Positions 6,380 to 13,360 of a stretch of DNA of 13,361 bases are shown here, piece by piece. Every line of letters starts with the position of its first letter. Within the stretch, counting starts at the first letter, position 1. The stretch is from Desulfococcus sp. Its GTDB lineage: Bacteria; Desulfobacterota; Desulfobacteria; Desulfobacterales; Desulfosalsimonadaceae. Location of the stretch: the NCBI GenBank assembly GCA_024641805.1, contig JAHECJ010000012.1:1-13361 (forward strand), read 5' to 3'. Under the pieces are notes generated by a model. It was not told the origin of the DNA and did not search any database. It saw only the letters and a program-made list of their open reading frames with translations. The translations under genes and the position numbers were made by a program.

Positions 6380-8320
6380 ATGAACCCGGATGTGAAAATG
6401 CATACTAAATTAGATGCAAAAGTTCCCGCAGGCTCGTTGGCCGAAAAATGGGACCGGCATCGATTTAACCTGAAACTGGTCAATCCCGCGAATAAAAAAA
6501 AGTTTGAAATCATTGTGGTCGGGACCGGTCTTGCCGGTGCATCTGCAGCAGCCACCTTTGCGGAACTTGGGTATCATGTTAAAAATTTCTGTATTCAGGA
6601 CAGCCCGAGAAGAGCCCACAGCATTGCGGCCCAGGGCGGTATTAATGCGGCCAAGAATTATTCCAACGACGGTGACAGTGTCTGGCGTCTGTTTTACGAT
6701 ACCATTAAAGGTGGTGATTTCAGAGCCAGGGAAGCCAATGTCTATCGACTGGCCCAGCTGAGCTGCAATATTATCGATCATTGTGTTGCCCAGGGAATTC
6801 CTTTTGCCCGGGATTACGGGGGTTTTTTGGATAATCGGTCGTTTGGCGGGGCTCAGGTTTCCAGGACTTTTTACGCCAAGGGCCAGACCGGTCAGCAATT
6901 GCTGCTCGGCGCTTACAGCTCGCTGATGCGGCAGGTCTCAACCGGAATGGTTAAGCTGTTCCCTCGTCGGGAAATGATGGACCTGGTAGTCGTTGACGGC
7001 AAGGCCAGGGGAATCGTGGTTCGAAACCTAATTACCGGTGAACTGGAAACCTATACGGCCCACGCCGTTGTTCTGGCAACCGGGGGTTACGGCAATGTGT
7101 TTAATCTTTCCACCAATGCCATGGCCTCCAACGTCACCGCCGCTTTTCGGGCCTATAAGAAGGGCGCATATTTTGCCAATCCCTGTTATACTCAAATACA
7201 TCCCACATGCATCCCGGTTCACGGAACCTTTCAGTCAAAACTGACATTAATGAGCGAGAGCCTTCGAAATGACGGTCGGGTATGGGTCCCCAAAAAGCCC
7301 AGGGACAAACGCCGGCCCGGAGATATCCCTGAATCGGAAAGAGATTATTACCTGGAGAATAAATATCCCAGCTTCGGCAACCTTGTTCCGCGGGACGTGG
7401 CGTCACGTAACGCCAAAGAGCAGTGTGATCTGGAGAAAGGGGTAGGTGAAACCGGACTGGCTGTGTATCTCGATTTTGCGGATGCCATCAAACGTGACGG
7501 CGAAAACGCGATTGCCGGTAAATACGGCAATCTTTTTCAGATGTATGAAAAAATCACCGGCGATAATCCCTATAAAACCCCAATGATGATTTATCCAGCC
7601 GTTCATTACACCATGGGCGGACTGTGGGTGGATTACAATCTCATGAGTACGATCCCTGGTCTGTTTGTTCTGGGAGAGGCCAACTTCTCAGATCACGGCG
7701 CCAATCGACTGGGTGCCAGTGCTTTGATGCAGGGCCTTGCCGATGGATACTTTGTCATACCATATACGATTGGCGGATATCTTGCACAAACGTCGTTTTC
7801 AGAAATCAATGTGCCCGACAGTAAAGAATTTAAACAGGGTATTCAAAATGTCCAACAGAGAATCGATAAGCTTCTCTCCGTCAACGGAAGGCGGACAGTC
7901 ACGGAATTTCACCGTGAGCTGGGTTTGATCCTCTGGGAGTATTGCGGCATGTCGCGAAACGAAGAAGGACTTCTCAAGGCCCGCGAAATGGTCAGTAATT
8001 TGAGGCATGAATTCTGGAAAGATGTCTATGTGCCTGGAACCGGCAAGGATTTAAATCAAAGTTTGGAAAAAGCCGGACGGGTTGCTGACTTTCTGGAATT
8101 CGGCGAACTGATGATTCTCGATGCTCTGGCCAGAAAAGAGTCATGTGGGTGTCATTTTAATACCGCGTTTCAAACCGAAGAGAACGAAGCCAGAAGAGAT
8201 GATCAGAATTTTTGTCATGTCGCCTGCTGGGAATATAACGGGGATGACCAGGTGCCGAATTTTCATAAAGAATCTCTGACATTTGAAAATGTTGAATTGT
8301 CTCAGAGGAGTTACAAATGA
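6380..8320 (+). CDS. sdhA: Succinate dehydrogenase/fumarate reductase flavoprotein subunit
   Basis: 646 residues from the ATG at 6380, 13 bp after sdhC. The FAD-binding dinucleotide motif is VVGTGLAGASAAA (Gly48-Gly53 region). His80 in RRAHSIAAQGGIN is the expected histidine for covalent 8-alpha-FAD attachment. Further landmarks are ARDYGGFLDNRSFGGAQVSR, ATGGYGNVF, QIHPTCIPVHG, the active-site cap region, LFVLGEANFSDHGANRLGAS and ALMQGLADGYF. Length and the NRLGASALMQGLADGYF signature fit the type B enzymes, which are longer than the E. coli SdhA type. It oxidises succinate to fumarate (or the reverse) on the cytoplasmic face and passes electrons to SdhB. Its stop overlaps the sdhB start by four bases (ATGA at 8317), indicating translational coupling. 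Confidence 0.96.
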   Translation: MNPDVKMHTKLDAKVPAGSLAEKWDRHRFNLKLVNPANKKKFEIIVVGTGLAGASAAATFAELGYHVKNFCIQDSPRRAHSIAAQGGINAAKNYSNDGDSVWRLFYDTIKGGDFRAREANVYRLAQLSCNIIDHCVAQGIPFARDYGGFLDNRSFGGAQVSRTFYAKGQTGQQLLLGAYSSLMRQVSTGMVKLFPRREMMDLVVVDGKARGIVVRNLITGELETYTAHAVVLATGGYGNVFNLSTNAMASNVTAAFRAYKKGAYFANPCYTQIHPTCIPVHGTFQSKLTLMSESLRNDGRVWVPKKPRDKRRPGDIPESERDYYLENKYPSFGNLVPRDVASRNAKEQCDLEKGVGETGLAVYLDFADAIKRDGENAIAGKYGNLFQMYEKITGDNPYKTPMMIYPAVHYTMGGLWVDYNLMSTIPGLFVLGEANFSDHGANRLGASALMQGLADGYFVIPYTIGGYLAQTSFSEINVPDSKEFKQGIQNVQQRIDKLLSVNGRRTVTEFHRELGLILWEYCGMSRNEEGLLKAREMVSNLRHEFWKDVYVPGTGKDLNQSLEKAGRVADFLEFGELMILDALARKESCGCHFNTAFQTEENEARRDDQNFCHVACWEYNGDDQVPNFHKESLTFENVELSQRSYK

Positions 8321-9072
8321 TTTCAAAAACCATTAATTTGACATTAAAGGTATGGCGCCAGAATCGCGGTGAAAAAAAAGGACGGCTGGAGACCTATTCC
8401 GCAAAAAATATTTCTGTTGATATGTCATTTCTCGAAATGCTGGATGTGGTCAATGAAGAGTTGACCAAAAACAAAAAGGAGACCATCGCTTTTGATCACG
8501 ACTGCCGGGAAGGTATTTGCGGAATGTGCGGAGCGGTTGTCAATGGCCGGCCCCATGGTCATGAAAAAGAGACGACCTTATGCCAGCTTCATATGCGGCA
8601 TTTCTCCGACGGTGATATTATAGTCATTGAACCCTGGCGGGCCCGAGCATTTCCGCTGATAAAAGATCTTGTGGTTGACCGAAGCGCCTTGGACAATATT
8701 ATTCAGGCCGGCGGATTTATTTCCGTCAATGCTGGCGGTGCGCCGGATGCCAATGCCCTGCCGATCAGCAAGGAAATTGCTGAAGCCGCATTTAATGCCG
8801 CCGCCTGTATTGGATGTGGGGCGTGTGTGGCTGCCTGTCCCAATGCTTCGGCAATGCTGTTTGTCAGCGCCAAGGTCTCTCAATTTGCACTCCTGCCCCA
8901 GGGGCGGCCGGAAGCGGCCAGGCGGGCACGGACAATGGTCAGAATGATGGATCAATGCGGTTTTGGGAACTGTTCCAACGAAACCGAATGTGAAGCAGAA
9001 TGCCCCAAGGGGATATCGATTTCAAATATTGCCCGACTGAATCGTGAATTCCTTAAAGCAGAATTTTCTTGA
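8317..9072 (+). CDS. sdhB: Succinate dehydrogenase/fumarate reductase iron-sulfur subunit
   Basis: 251 residues, with a strong RBS AGAGGAG (8304-8310) inside the end of sdhA. The N-terminal plant-ferredoxin-like domain binds a [2Fe-2S] cluster through Cys63, Cys68, Cys71 (CREGICGMC) and Cys89. The C-terminal domain has CIGCGACVAACP (Cys164, 167, 170, 174) and CGFGNCSNETECEAECP (Cys214, 219, 225, 229), which together ligate the [4Fe-4S] and [3Fe-4S] clusters. All cluster cysteines are present. It links the SdhA flavin to the hemes of SdhC. This is the last clear member of the propionate/succinate operon; no terminator stands immediately after it, only an AT-rich stretch. Confidence 0.96.
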   Translation: MISKTINLTLKVWRQNRGEKKGRLETYSAKNISVDMSFLEMLDVVNEELTKNKKETIAFDHDCREGICGMCGAVVNGRPHGHEKETTLCQLHMRHFSDGDIIVIEPWRARAFPLIKDLVVDRSALDNIIQAGGFISVNAGGAPDANALPISKEIAEAAFNAAACIGCGACVAACPNASAMLFVSAKVSQFALLPQGRPEAARRARTMVRMMDQCGFGNCSNETECEAECPKGISISNIARLNREFLKAEFS

Positions 9073-9100
9073 TTCATTTTTAAAAAAAATGTTGTATATT
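9069..9100 (+). promoter_or_regulatory. Possible promoter for the small membrane protein gene
   Basis: TTGATT (9069-9074) overlaps the end of sdhB, and TGTATA (9093-9098) lies 18 bases further on, within a very AT-rich stretch. It is a weak match to a sigma-70 promoter, found by eye only; the downstream gene could equally be read from the sdh transcript. Confidence 0.25.
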
Positions 9101-9141
9101 AGCCCGGAAACAATTTTTTTAAATCCATGGACTGTTCTTCT

Positions 9142-9165
9142 AATTCTCGAAAAATAGGGAGAATT
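9142..9165 (+). promoter_or_regulatory. Hairpin overlapping the Shine-Dalgarno of the downstream gene
   Basis: AATTCTC (9142-9148) and GAGAATT (9159-9165) are perfect inverted repeats of seven bases separated by ten. The right arm contains most of the Shine-Dalgarno AGGGAGAA (9156-9163) of the gene starting at 9168. Folded mRNA would hide the ribosome binding site. It may be a translation-control element or coincidence. Confidence 0.35.
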
Positions 9166-9167
9166 GC

Positions 9168-9476
9168 ATGAAAAAAATTAATGTTGCGGGAATGTCATCC
9201 CTAATCGGCGGGATCTGTCTTTACAGCTTTCACGAACTTTCCGGTTTTATGGGCAAATCCGGCAATTTGAACAGCTACAACAAACAAACTGCGGTTGATG
9301 CGCATCAGACGCTTTACAGCCTTCTTGATGAACAGAATTTCGACTGGATAGACAGTATTCCATGGGGAAAGCTCAGGGAAGGCGCTGATTATTTAGTGAA
9401 CATGCCGTTGTGGCTCTTGCTGGTAATCGTTGGCGCCTTTTTACTGATTGTCGGGGGAATATTTATCAAACGATAG
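9168..9476 (+). CDS. Unrecognised small membrane protein (102 aa)
   Basis: I do not recognise this family. The protein has a short basic start followed by a hydrophobic stretch (about residues 6-20). A polar middle of about 55 residues is rich in Asn, Asp and Gln and contains the acidic segment LLDEQNFDWIDSIPW. A strong C-terminal transmembrane helix (about 77-99, LWLLLVIVGAFLLIVGGIF) ends in KR. The most likely topology has the central loop outside the cytoplasm. There are no cysteines in the loop and no heme motif. It begins 95 bp after sdhB on the same strand and is followed by a strong terminator, so it is either the last gene of the sdh operon or a separate unit. A complete RBS and the two-helix pattern support it as a real gene. 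An accessory role for the dehydrogenase is possible but unsupported by any motif. Confidence 0.7.
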   Translation: MKKINVAGMSSLIGGICLYSFHELSGFMGKSGNLNSYNKQTAVDAHQTLYSLLDEQNFDWIDSIPWGKLREGADYLVNMPLWLLLVIVGAFLLIVGGIFIKR

Positions 9477-9520
9477 CGAATCGGTCATTTCAGGTACGAA
9501 CAATTGGTTCATTCTATATG

Positions 9521-9560
9521 AATGCCGGAGGGATAAGCTTTTATCGCTCCGGCATTTTTG
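9521..9560 (+). terminator. Strong rho-independent terminator closing the + strand block
   Basis: A 14-bp stem, TGCCGGAGGGATAA (9523-9536) with TTATCGCTCCGGCA (9541-9554), has a single mismatch and a GCTT loop, and is followed by TTTTT (9555-9559). On the opposite strand the stem is followed by only a few T residues, so it acts mainly on + strand transcripts. A second weak hairpin, TCAGC-GATT-GCTGA (9616-9629) followed by GTTTTT, lies just before the end of the S1 gene. Confidence 0.85.
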
Positions 9561-9641
9561 CTTCATCTGTCTGGCAATCGTTTTAAGGCGTAATCTTTTT
9601 CAGTTTTCTATCCAATCAGCGATTGCTGAGTTTTTAGCGGA

Positions 9642-11087
9642 TTATTTCGTATCTTTTGCTTTCAATGCAGACTGGAGTTTTTTCCCGAGATCTCCCAGGG
9701 AGCCCGTTGATGACGGTTCCGTTTTGGGGGTAAATTTTTTCCATTCATCAGTATCGCCTTCAATCCCAAGGGTTATTTTTCGCTGATCCGCATGGACTTC
9801 TTCCACTTTAACAGCTATCGGATCATCAATTTTTAATTTTTCGATTTCCGATGCATTCGGGGCGCTGTTAATTTTTGATTTGGGCAGCAGGCCGACAATA
9901 CCGGATTCCAGATTTATAAAATAGCCAAATGATTCTTTTTTTTCGATTCTTCCGGTATAAATTTTTCCAACCAAATATTTTTGACTGATATTGATCCACG
10001 GATCGCCTTCCGCGTCTTTCATGCTCAGGGAAATTCTCTTGTTGACGGGATCAACTTCCTTTATTGTGACGGCCACGACATCTCTCGGGGAAACAACATC
10101 CTCTGCGCGCATGACGCGTTTCAGATAACTCATTTCACTGATGTGCACCAATCCTTCTATTCCCGGTGCAATTTCAACAAAAGCCCCGAAATCGGCACAT
10201 CGGGTGACCCTGCCGGTTGCCTTATCCCCGTTTTTAAAATTCTGATGAACGGTTTCCCAGGGATCCGCAGTGACCTGCTTGGCTGACAGTGATATCTTGA
10301 ATGTCTCCGAATTAATATCCAGTATTTTAGCTTTTATCGGGTCATTAATTTTTATAATTTCATCCGGGTGTCCTACCCGAGACCACCCGAGTTCCGAGAT
10401 ATGAATTAATGCTTCAACACCAGGGAAAATCTGGACAAATACACCGTAGGGCATAATGGTGCTCACTGTTCCGTCCACAATATCGCCGGTTTTGGCACGG
10501 GTGAAAAATTCTTTTTTGGCGGCTTCCTGTTCCCGTTTTAATAAATCACGCCTTGAAACAACAATATTTTTGCCCCGCTCTTCGAATTTTGTAATTAAAA
10601 AATCGAAACTGGCTCCCACATATTCGTCCTGATTTTCAACATATCGGGTGTCCATCTGGCTGATGGGACAGAAAGCGATTTTTTTCATCAGGCTGACCCG
10701 AAATCCGCCCTTGCATTTTTCGATCACCTTGCCTTCAACCGGGATTTTATTTTTAAAAGCATCCTGAAGCAGCCGATCGCCGCCGGCACCGGATATGGAT
10801 TTCGAGAGACGAATTTCACCATCAGCAATGGAAACAACATAAAGTTCCAGCACATCGCCCTTTTTACAGCTCAATTCATTGTTCTTATCGAGCAATTCGC
10901 TTATTTCAACAACACCGTCTGTTTTGGTGCCGGTATTGATAAAGATATTTTTATCTCCAACCGCAATAATCTCGCCTTTGATTTTATCGCCGACTTGAAT
11001 GTCGCGCTGCTCCGTCATATAGGATTCGAAAAGATCGGCAAAATTTTCTTCCTCATTGTTTTCTGGTTCAAAAACATCATCCGGCAT
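9642..11087 (-). CDS. S1-domain RNA-binding protein with five S1 repeats (ribosomal protein S1-like)
   Basis: 481 residues with RBS AAGGAG (complement of 11097-11102). After an acidic N-terminus, five S1 OB-fold repeats can be traced at about 30-100, 112-185, 198-270, 283-360 and 367-445. Repeats 3 and 4 are the most canonical (GTVSTIMPYGVFVQI..LIHISELGW and GRVTRCADFGAFVEI..GLVHISEMSY, each ending near SLSxK and a DPW). Repeats 1, 2 and 5 are more divergent. The C-terminal ~40 residues are Lys/Ser/Thr-rich and low in structure. S1 proteins bind single-stranded mRNA and help the 30S subunit load it. Standard proteobacterial RpsA has six repeats and about 555-580 residues, so this is probably a paralogue or shortened form, and I leave the symbol blank. 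It stands alone, divergent from the radical SAM gene. Confidence 0.88.
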   Translation of the reverse strand: MPDDVFEPENNEEENFADLFESYMTEQRDIQVGDKIKGEIIAVGDKNIFINTGTKTDGVVEISELLDKNNELSCKKGDVLELYVVSIADGEIRLSKSISGAGGDRLLQDAFKNKIPVEGKVIEKCKGGFRVSLMKKIAFCPISQMDTRYVENQDEYVGASFDFLITKFEERGKNIVVSRRDLLKREQEAAKKEFFTRAKTGDIVDGTVSTIMPYGVFVQIFPGVEALIHISELGWSRVGHPDEIIKINDPIKAKILDINSETFKISLSAKQVTADPWETVHQNFKNGDKATGRVTRCADFGAFVEIAPGIEGLVHISEMSYLKRVMRAEDVVSPRDVVAVTIKEVDPVNKRISLSMKDAEGDPWINISQKYLVGKIYTGRIEKKESFGYFINLESGIVGLLPKSKINSAPNASEIEKLKIDDPIAVKVEEVHADQRKITLGIEGDTDEWKKFTPKTEPSSTGSLGDLGKKLQSALKAKDTK

Positions 11088-11328
11088 GATTAATTGCTCC
11101 TTGCTAAAAAATTCTTGTTTAATACAGTGTTGTCAATCATATTCTTTTTAAAACAAAACAACATTTACCAGCACGGTGAAAAGGTTGCAAGAAATACGTT
11201 GCGGATTTTTTATTTGAATCAACCCCCCATATTCGGGGGTAATTCCTATTAATGGCGGGAAGGATCGTCCGGCAATATTTACAAAAACTTTTCTGTTAAC
11301 TTATTTGTAACTATTTGAAAGTTCTTAA
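11088..11328. promoter_or_regulatory. Divergent intergenic region (241 bp)
   Basis: It separates the S1 gene (- strand) from the radical SAM gene (+ strand) and is AT-rich at both ends. For the - strand, TTGACA (complement of 11131-11136) is a perfect -35 box; 17 bases further is AATTTT (complement of 11108-11113), a poor -10. For the + strand, TTTACA (11278-11283) with TTATTT (11301-11306) at 17-base spacing is a weak candidate. A GC hairpin, ACCCCC (11222-11227) and GGGGGT (11235-11240) with a seven-base loop, lies in the middle without a T-run. No known RNA or riboswitch is recognised. Confidence 0.4.
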
Positions 11329-12282
11329 ATGACGGATAACTTAATCTATGGACCGGTGCCATCCCGGCGTCTCGGTTTTTCTCTGGGCGTTGATCTGGTT
11401 CCTTTTAAAATCTGTTCATACAATTGCATCTATTGTCAGATCGGCAAAACACAGCAAACCACCATTGAACGAAAGCCGTATATTCCCGCTGAACAGATTC
11501 TATCGCAACTTTACAGCCGTTTGCAGGAAGATATTCATCCTGACTTCATCACACTGGCCGGTTCCGGCGAACCGACGTTGAACAGCGAGATTTCGGATAT
11601 CATCAAAGGGATAAAATCATTTACCGATGTGCCGGTGGCAGTTCTCACCAACGGGTCCCTGTTGATGAACGAAGATGTCAGAACCGATATTTGCGGTGCC
11701 GACGTTGTCCTTCCATCTTTGGATGCCTGTGATGAAAATGTTTTTTTCAAGATCAACCGGCCGCACCCGGACGTTTCTTTCGAAAAGATGGTCGATGGGC
11801 TGATCGCTTTTCGAAAAGTGTATGCCGGCGAAATATGGCTTGAAATATTTATAGCCGAAGGCATTAATGCAGATGAATCCATGATCAGAAAATTTAAACA
11901 GTGGATTGACCGGATGAGTCCCGACAAGATCCATTTGAATACCGCGGTTCGTCCGACTGCTGAATCTTATGTTTACAGCGTACCCGAGGAAAAACTGGCA
12001 TATTTGTGCGCATTGCTCGGGCCAAAGGCGGAAGTGATTGCTCCGTTTAAAAAAAAATCAAAAAACGAATCTGTCCCGGCGGATATCCGTGATAAAATAT
12101 TAAGCATGCTCGACCGCCGACCCTGCACACTGGAAGATATTTCATCCGGTCTTGGCTGTCGTCAAAATGAAATCATAAAATACGTTGAATCGATGATTGC
12201 GGAAAACAATATTGAAGCACTTCATATTCATGGGGAAATATTTTATCAGAAAAAAGGCCAGATTATTCCGAATCACCGGTAA
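11329..12282 (+). CDS. Radical SAM protein, COG0731 type, with C-terminal helical (winged-helix-like) domain
   Basis: 317 residues. The N-terminus LIYGPVPSRRLGFSLGVDLVP is typical of this family and leads directly to the radical SAM cluster motif CSYNCIYC (Cys29, Cys33, Cys36), which binds the SAM-coordinating [4Fe-4S] cluster. Further landmarks are the GSGEPTL segment, which contacts the SAM amino group, VAVLTNGSLL and the barrel segment INRPHPD. The C-terminal ~65 residues (IRDKILSMLDRRPCTLEDIS to the end) look like a winged-helix domain of a kind often appended to this family. The family is distantly related to wyosine-synthesis enzyme TYW1, but the substrate of bacterial members is, to my knowledge, undefined. 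Only a weak SD (GAAAG, 11317-11321) precedes the ATG; no better start exists before the conserved N-terminus. The gene ends 12 bp from the convergent 3D lipoprotein gene. Confidence 0.88.
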   Translation: MTDNLIYGPVPSRRLGFSLGVDLVPFKICSYNCIYCQIGKTQQTTIERKPYIPAEQILSQLYSRLQEDIHPDFITLAGSGEPTLNSEISDIIKGIKSFTDVPVAVLTNGSLLMNEDVRTDICGADVVLPSLDACDENVFFKINRPHPDVSFEKMVDGLIAFRKVYAGEIWLEIFIAEGINADESMIRKFKQWIDRMSPDKIHLNTAVRPTAESYVYSVPEEKLAYLCALLGPKAEVIAPFKKKSKNESVPADIRDKILSMLDRRPCTLEDISSGLGCRQNEIIKYVESMIAENNIEALHIHGEIFYQKKGQIIPNHR

Positions 12283-12294
12283 AATAATCGAAAT

Positions 12295-12873
12295 TTAGGG
12301 ATAGATTGTCACCTGAAGATACTGCCTTCCCCAATCCAGTGCATCAGAATGCGAGTTATAATATAAATCCAGGCGTGTCGGTCCTTGGATGGCACTGCCG
12401 CGATCTTCGACAACGCCATACCCGTAACCCGGGACATACATTCTTGTTCCGAAGTCATAGTAACGGGTATCTGCCGCAATCGTGCCGTCACGGGAAAACC
12501 AGAGCCAGGGGAATAATATCCGAAACGGAATCATCCAGGGATGACTGATGCTGTTAAAGGAAAAGAGTCCGGGATTTGGCTCATGCGGTTTGGTGCCGCT
12601 GGAAGTCAATCCGGAATAATCGCATCCGGCATTTTTGCCCTTACTGATGTATTTATTCCAGAAATCCAGTTTCAGGTATTTCCAGCTGCCCCGCTCCCAG
12701 CAGCAGCATTCGCCGCATCCGCAATAGGCGGTGGTTTCCATTTGCCTGACAATTTTATGCGCACACCCGTTTATTCCCGCCAACAGACCGGTCAGCAGAA
12801 TGAAGTGAACGGCATATTTCACTAATGATTTAATGAAACCTAAAGTATTGGTTTGGTTAATTACGAAAAACAT
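12295..12873 (-). CDS. 3D-domain lipoprotein, probable cell-wall (peptidoglycan) hydrolase-like protein
   Basis: 192 residues if started at the ATG at 12873. The N-terminus carries a hydrophobic signal segment ending in AGINGC, a lipobox-like site with Cys37 as the likely lipidated residue (Asn at -2 is unusual). A cysteine cluster CGCGECCC (51-58) plus Cys84 follows; such cysteines are common in this subgroup. The C-terminal 3D domain has its three conserved aspartates at Asp135 (AADTRYY), Asp157 (VVEDRGSAIQG) and Asp169 (RLDLYY), then SHSDALDWGR. The 3D fold is shared with MltA and YuiC lytic transglycosylases, which cleave peptidoglycan. A roughly 20-residue aromatic/proline-rich insertion lies before the first Asp. 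No good SD precedes the ATG; an in-frame GTG at 12822 would give a compact 20-residue signal peptide. It sits 13 bp after the stop of amrS, so both are likely co-transcribed. Confidence 0.85.
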   Translation of the reverse strand: MFFVINQTNTLGFIKSLVKYAVHFILLTGLLAGINGCAHKIVRQMETTAYCGCGECCCWERGSWKYLKLDFWNKYISKGKNAGCDYSGLTSSGTKPHEPNPGLFSFNSISHPWMIPFRILFPWLWFSRDGTIAADTRYYDFGTRMYVPGYGYGVVEDRGSAIQGPTRLDLYYNSHSDALDWGRQYLQVTIYP

Positions 12874-12886
12874 ATTGAATATTTAA

Positions 12887-13360
12887 CTAAATCCACTTTC
12901 CAGGAATTGTCGTTTTACAGAATTTGCAGTGGCTGTTTTCAATAAAATTCTTCGGGATAAGATACCCTTTTCGTTCGATCAGCAGTTTCCCGCATTGATG
13001 GCAATAGGTATTATTCCCCTCGTGGTTTGGCACATTTCCCACGTAGACATAGCGGATTCCTTCATTCATGGCAATTTTTCTGAAATCCGTCAGGACCGAA
13101 ACCGGGGTGGGAGGGAGGCGGTCGAGTTTATATTGCGGGAAAAAACGCAGCAAATGCAATGGATGATCAACCCCCAGGTTTTTCACGATCCACCCGCACA
13201 TCTTTTTCATCATTTTCGGGTCATCCACATAGCCGGGAACGACAAGGGTTGTCATTTCAAAGTGTACGCCACGTTCATGAAGGGTTTTAAACGTATTTAA
13301 CACGGGCTCCAGCAGTCCGCCGTTCAATTTCTGATAAGTTGCATTATCAAATGATTTCAG
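12887..13360 (-). CDS. amrS: AmmeMemoRadiSam system radical SAM enzyme, C-terminal part (cut by window end)
   Basis: 157 residues of the C-terminal half; the frame stays open to the window edge, so the radical SAM CxxxCxxC motif lies outside and cannot be seen here. Visible landmarks are GGLLEPVLNTFKTL, MTTLVVPGYVD, DHPLHLLRFFPQYKL, PPTPVSVL, YVYVGNVPNHEGNNTYC and a terminal region with two CxxC pairs: CHQC in the middle and CKFC near the end, finishing IPGKW. The LHLLRFFPxYKL segment and this two-CxxC tail identify the PflA-like radical SAM enzyme that occurs with AMMECR1 and Memo proteins. Its substrate has not been established as far as I know. The AMMECR1 and Memo partners would lie upstream (beyond the right edge) or elsewhere. 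It is followed after 13 bp by the 3D lipoprotein gene. Confidence 0.9.
   Translation of the reverse strand: MKSFDNATYQKLNGGLLEPVLNTFKTLHERGVHFEMTTLVVPGYVDDPKMMKKMCGWIVKNLGVDHPLHLLRFFPQYKLDRLPPTPVSVLTDFRKIAMNEGIRYVYVGNVPNHEGNNTYCHQCGKLLIERKGYLIPKNFIENSHCKFCKTTIPGKWI

Noticed and set aside
9448..9786. 112-residue frame on the + strand
   Set aside because: It runs through the strong terminator and antisense into the S1 gene's 3' end, and lacks any family resemblance.
12306..12548. Frames on the + strand opposite the 3D lipoprotein, and 12929-13300 opposite amrS
   Set aside because: They are antisense to genes with clear conserved motifs and have no RBS.
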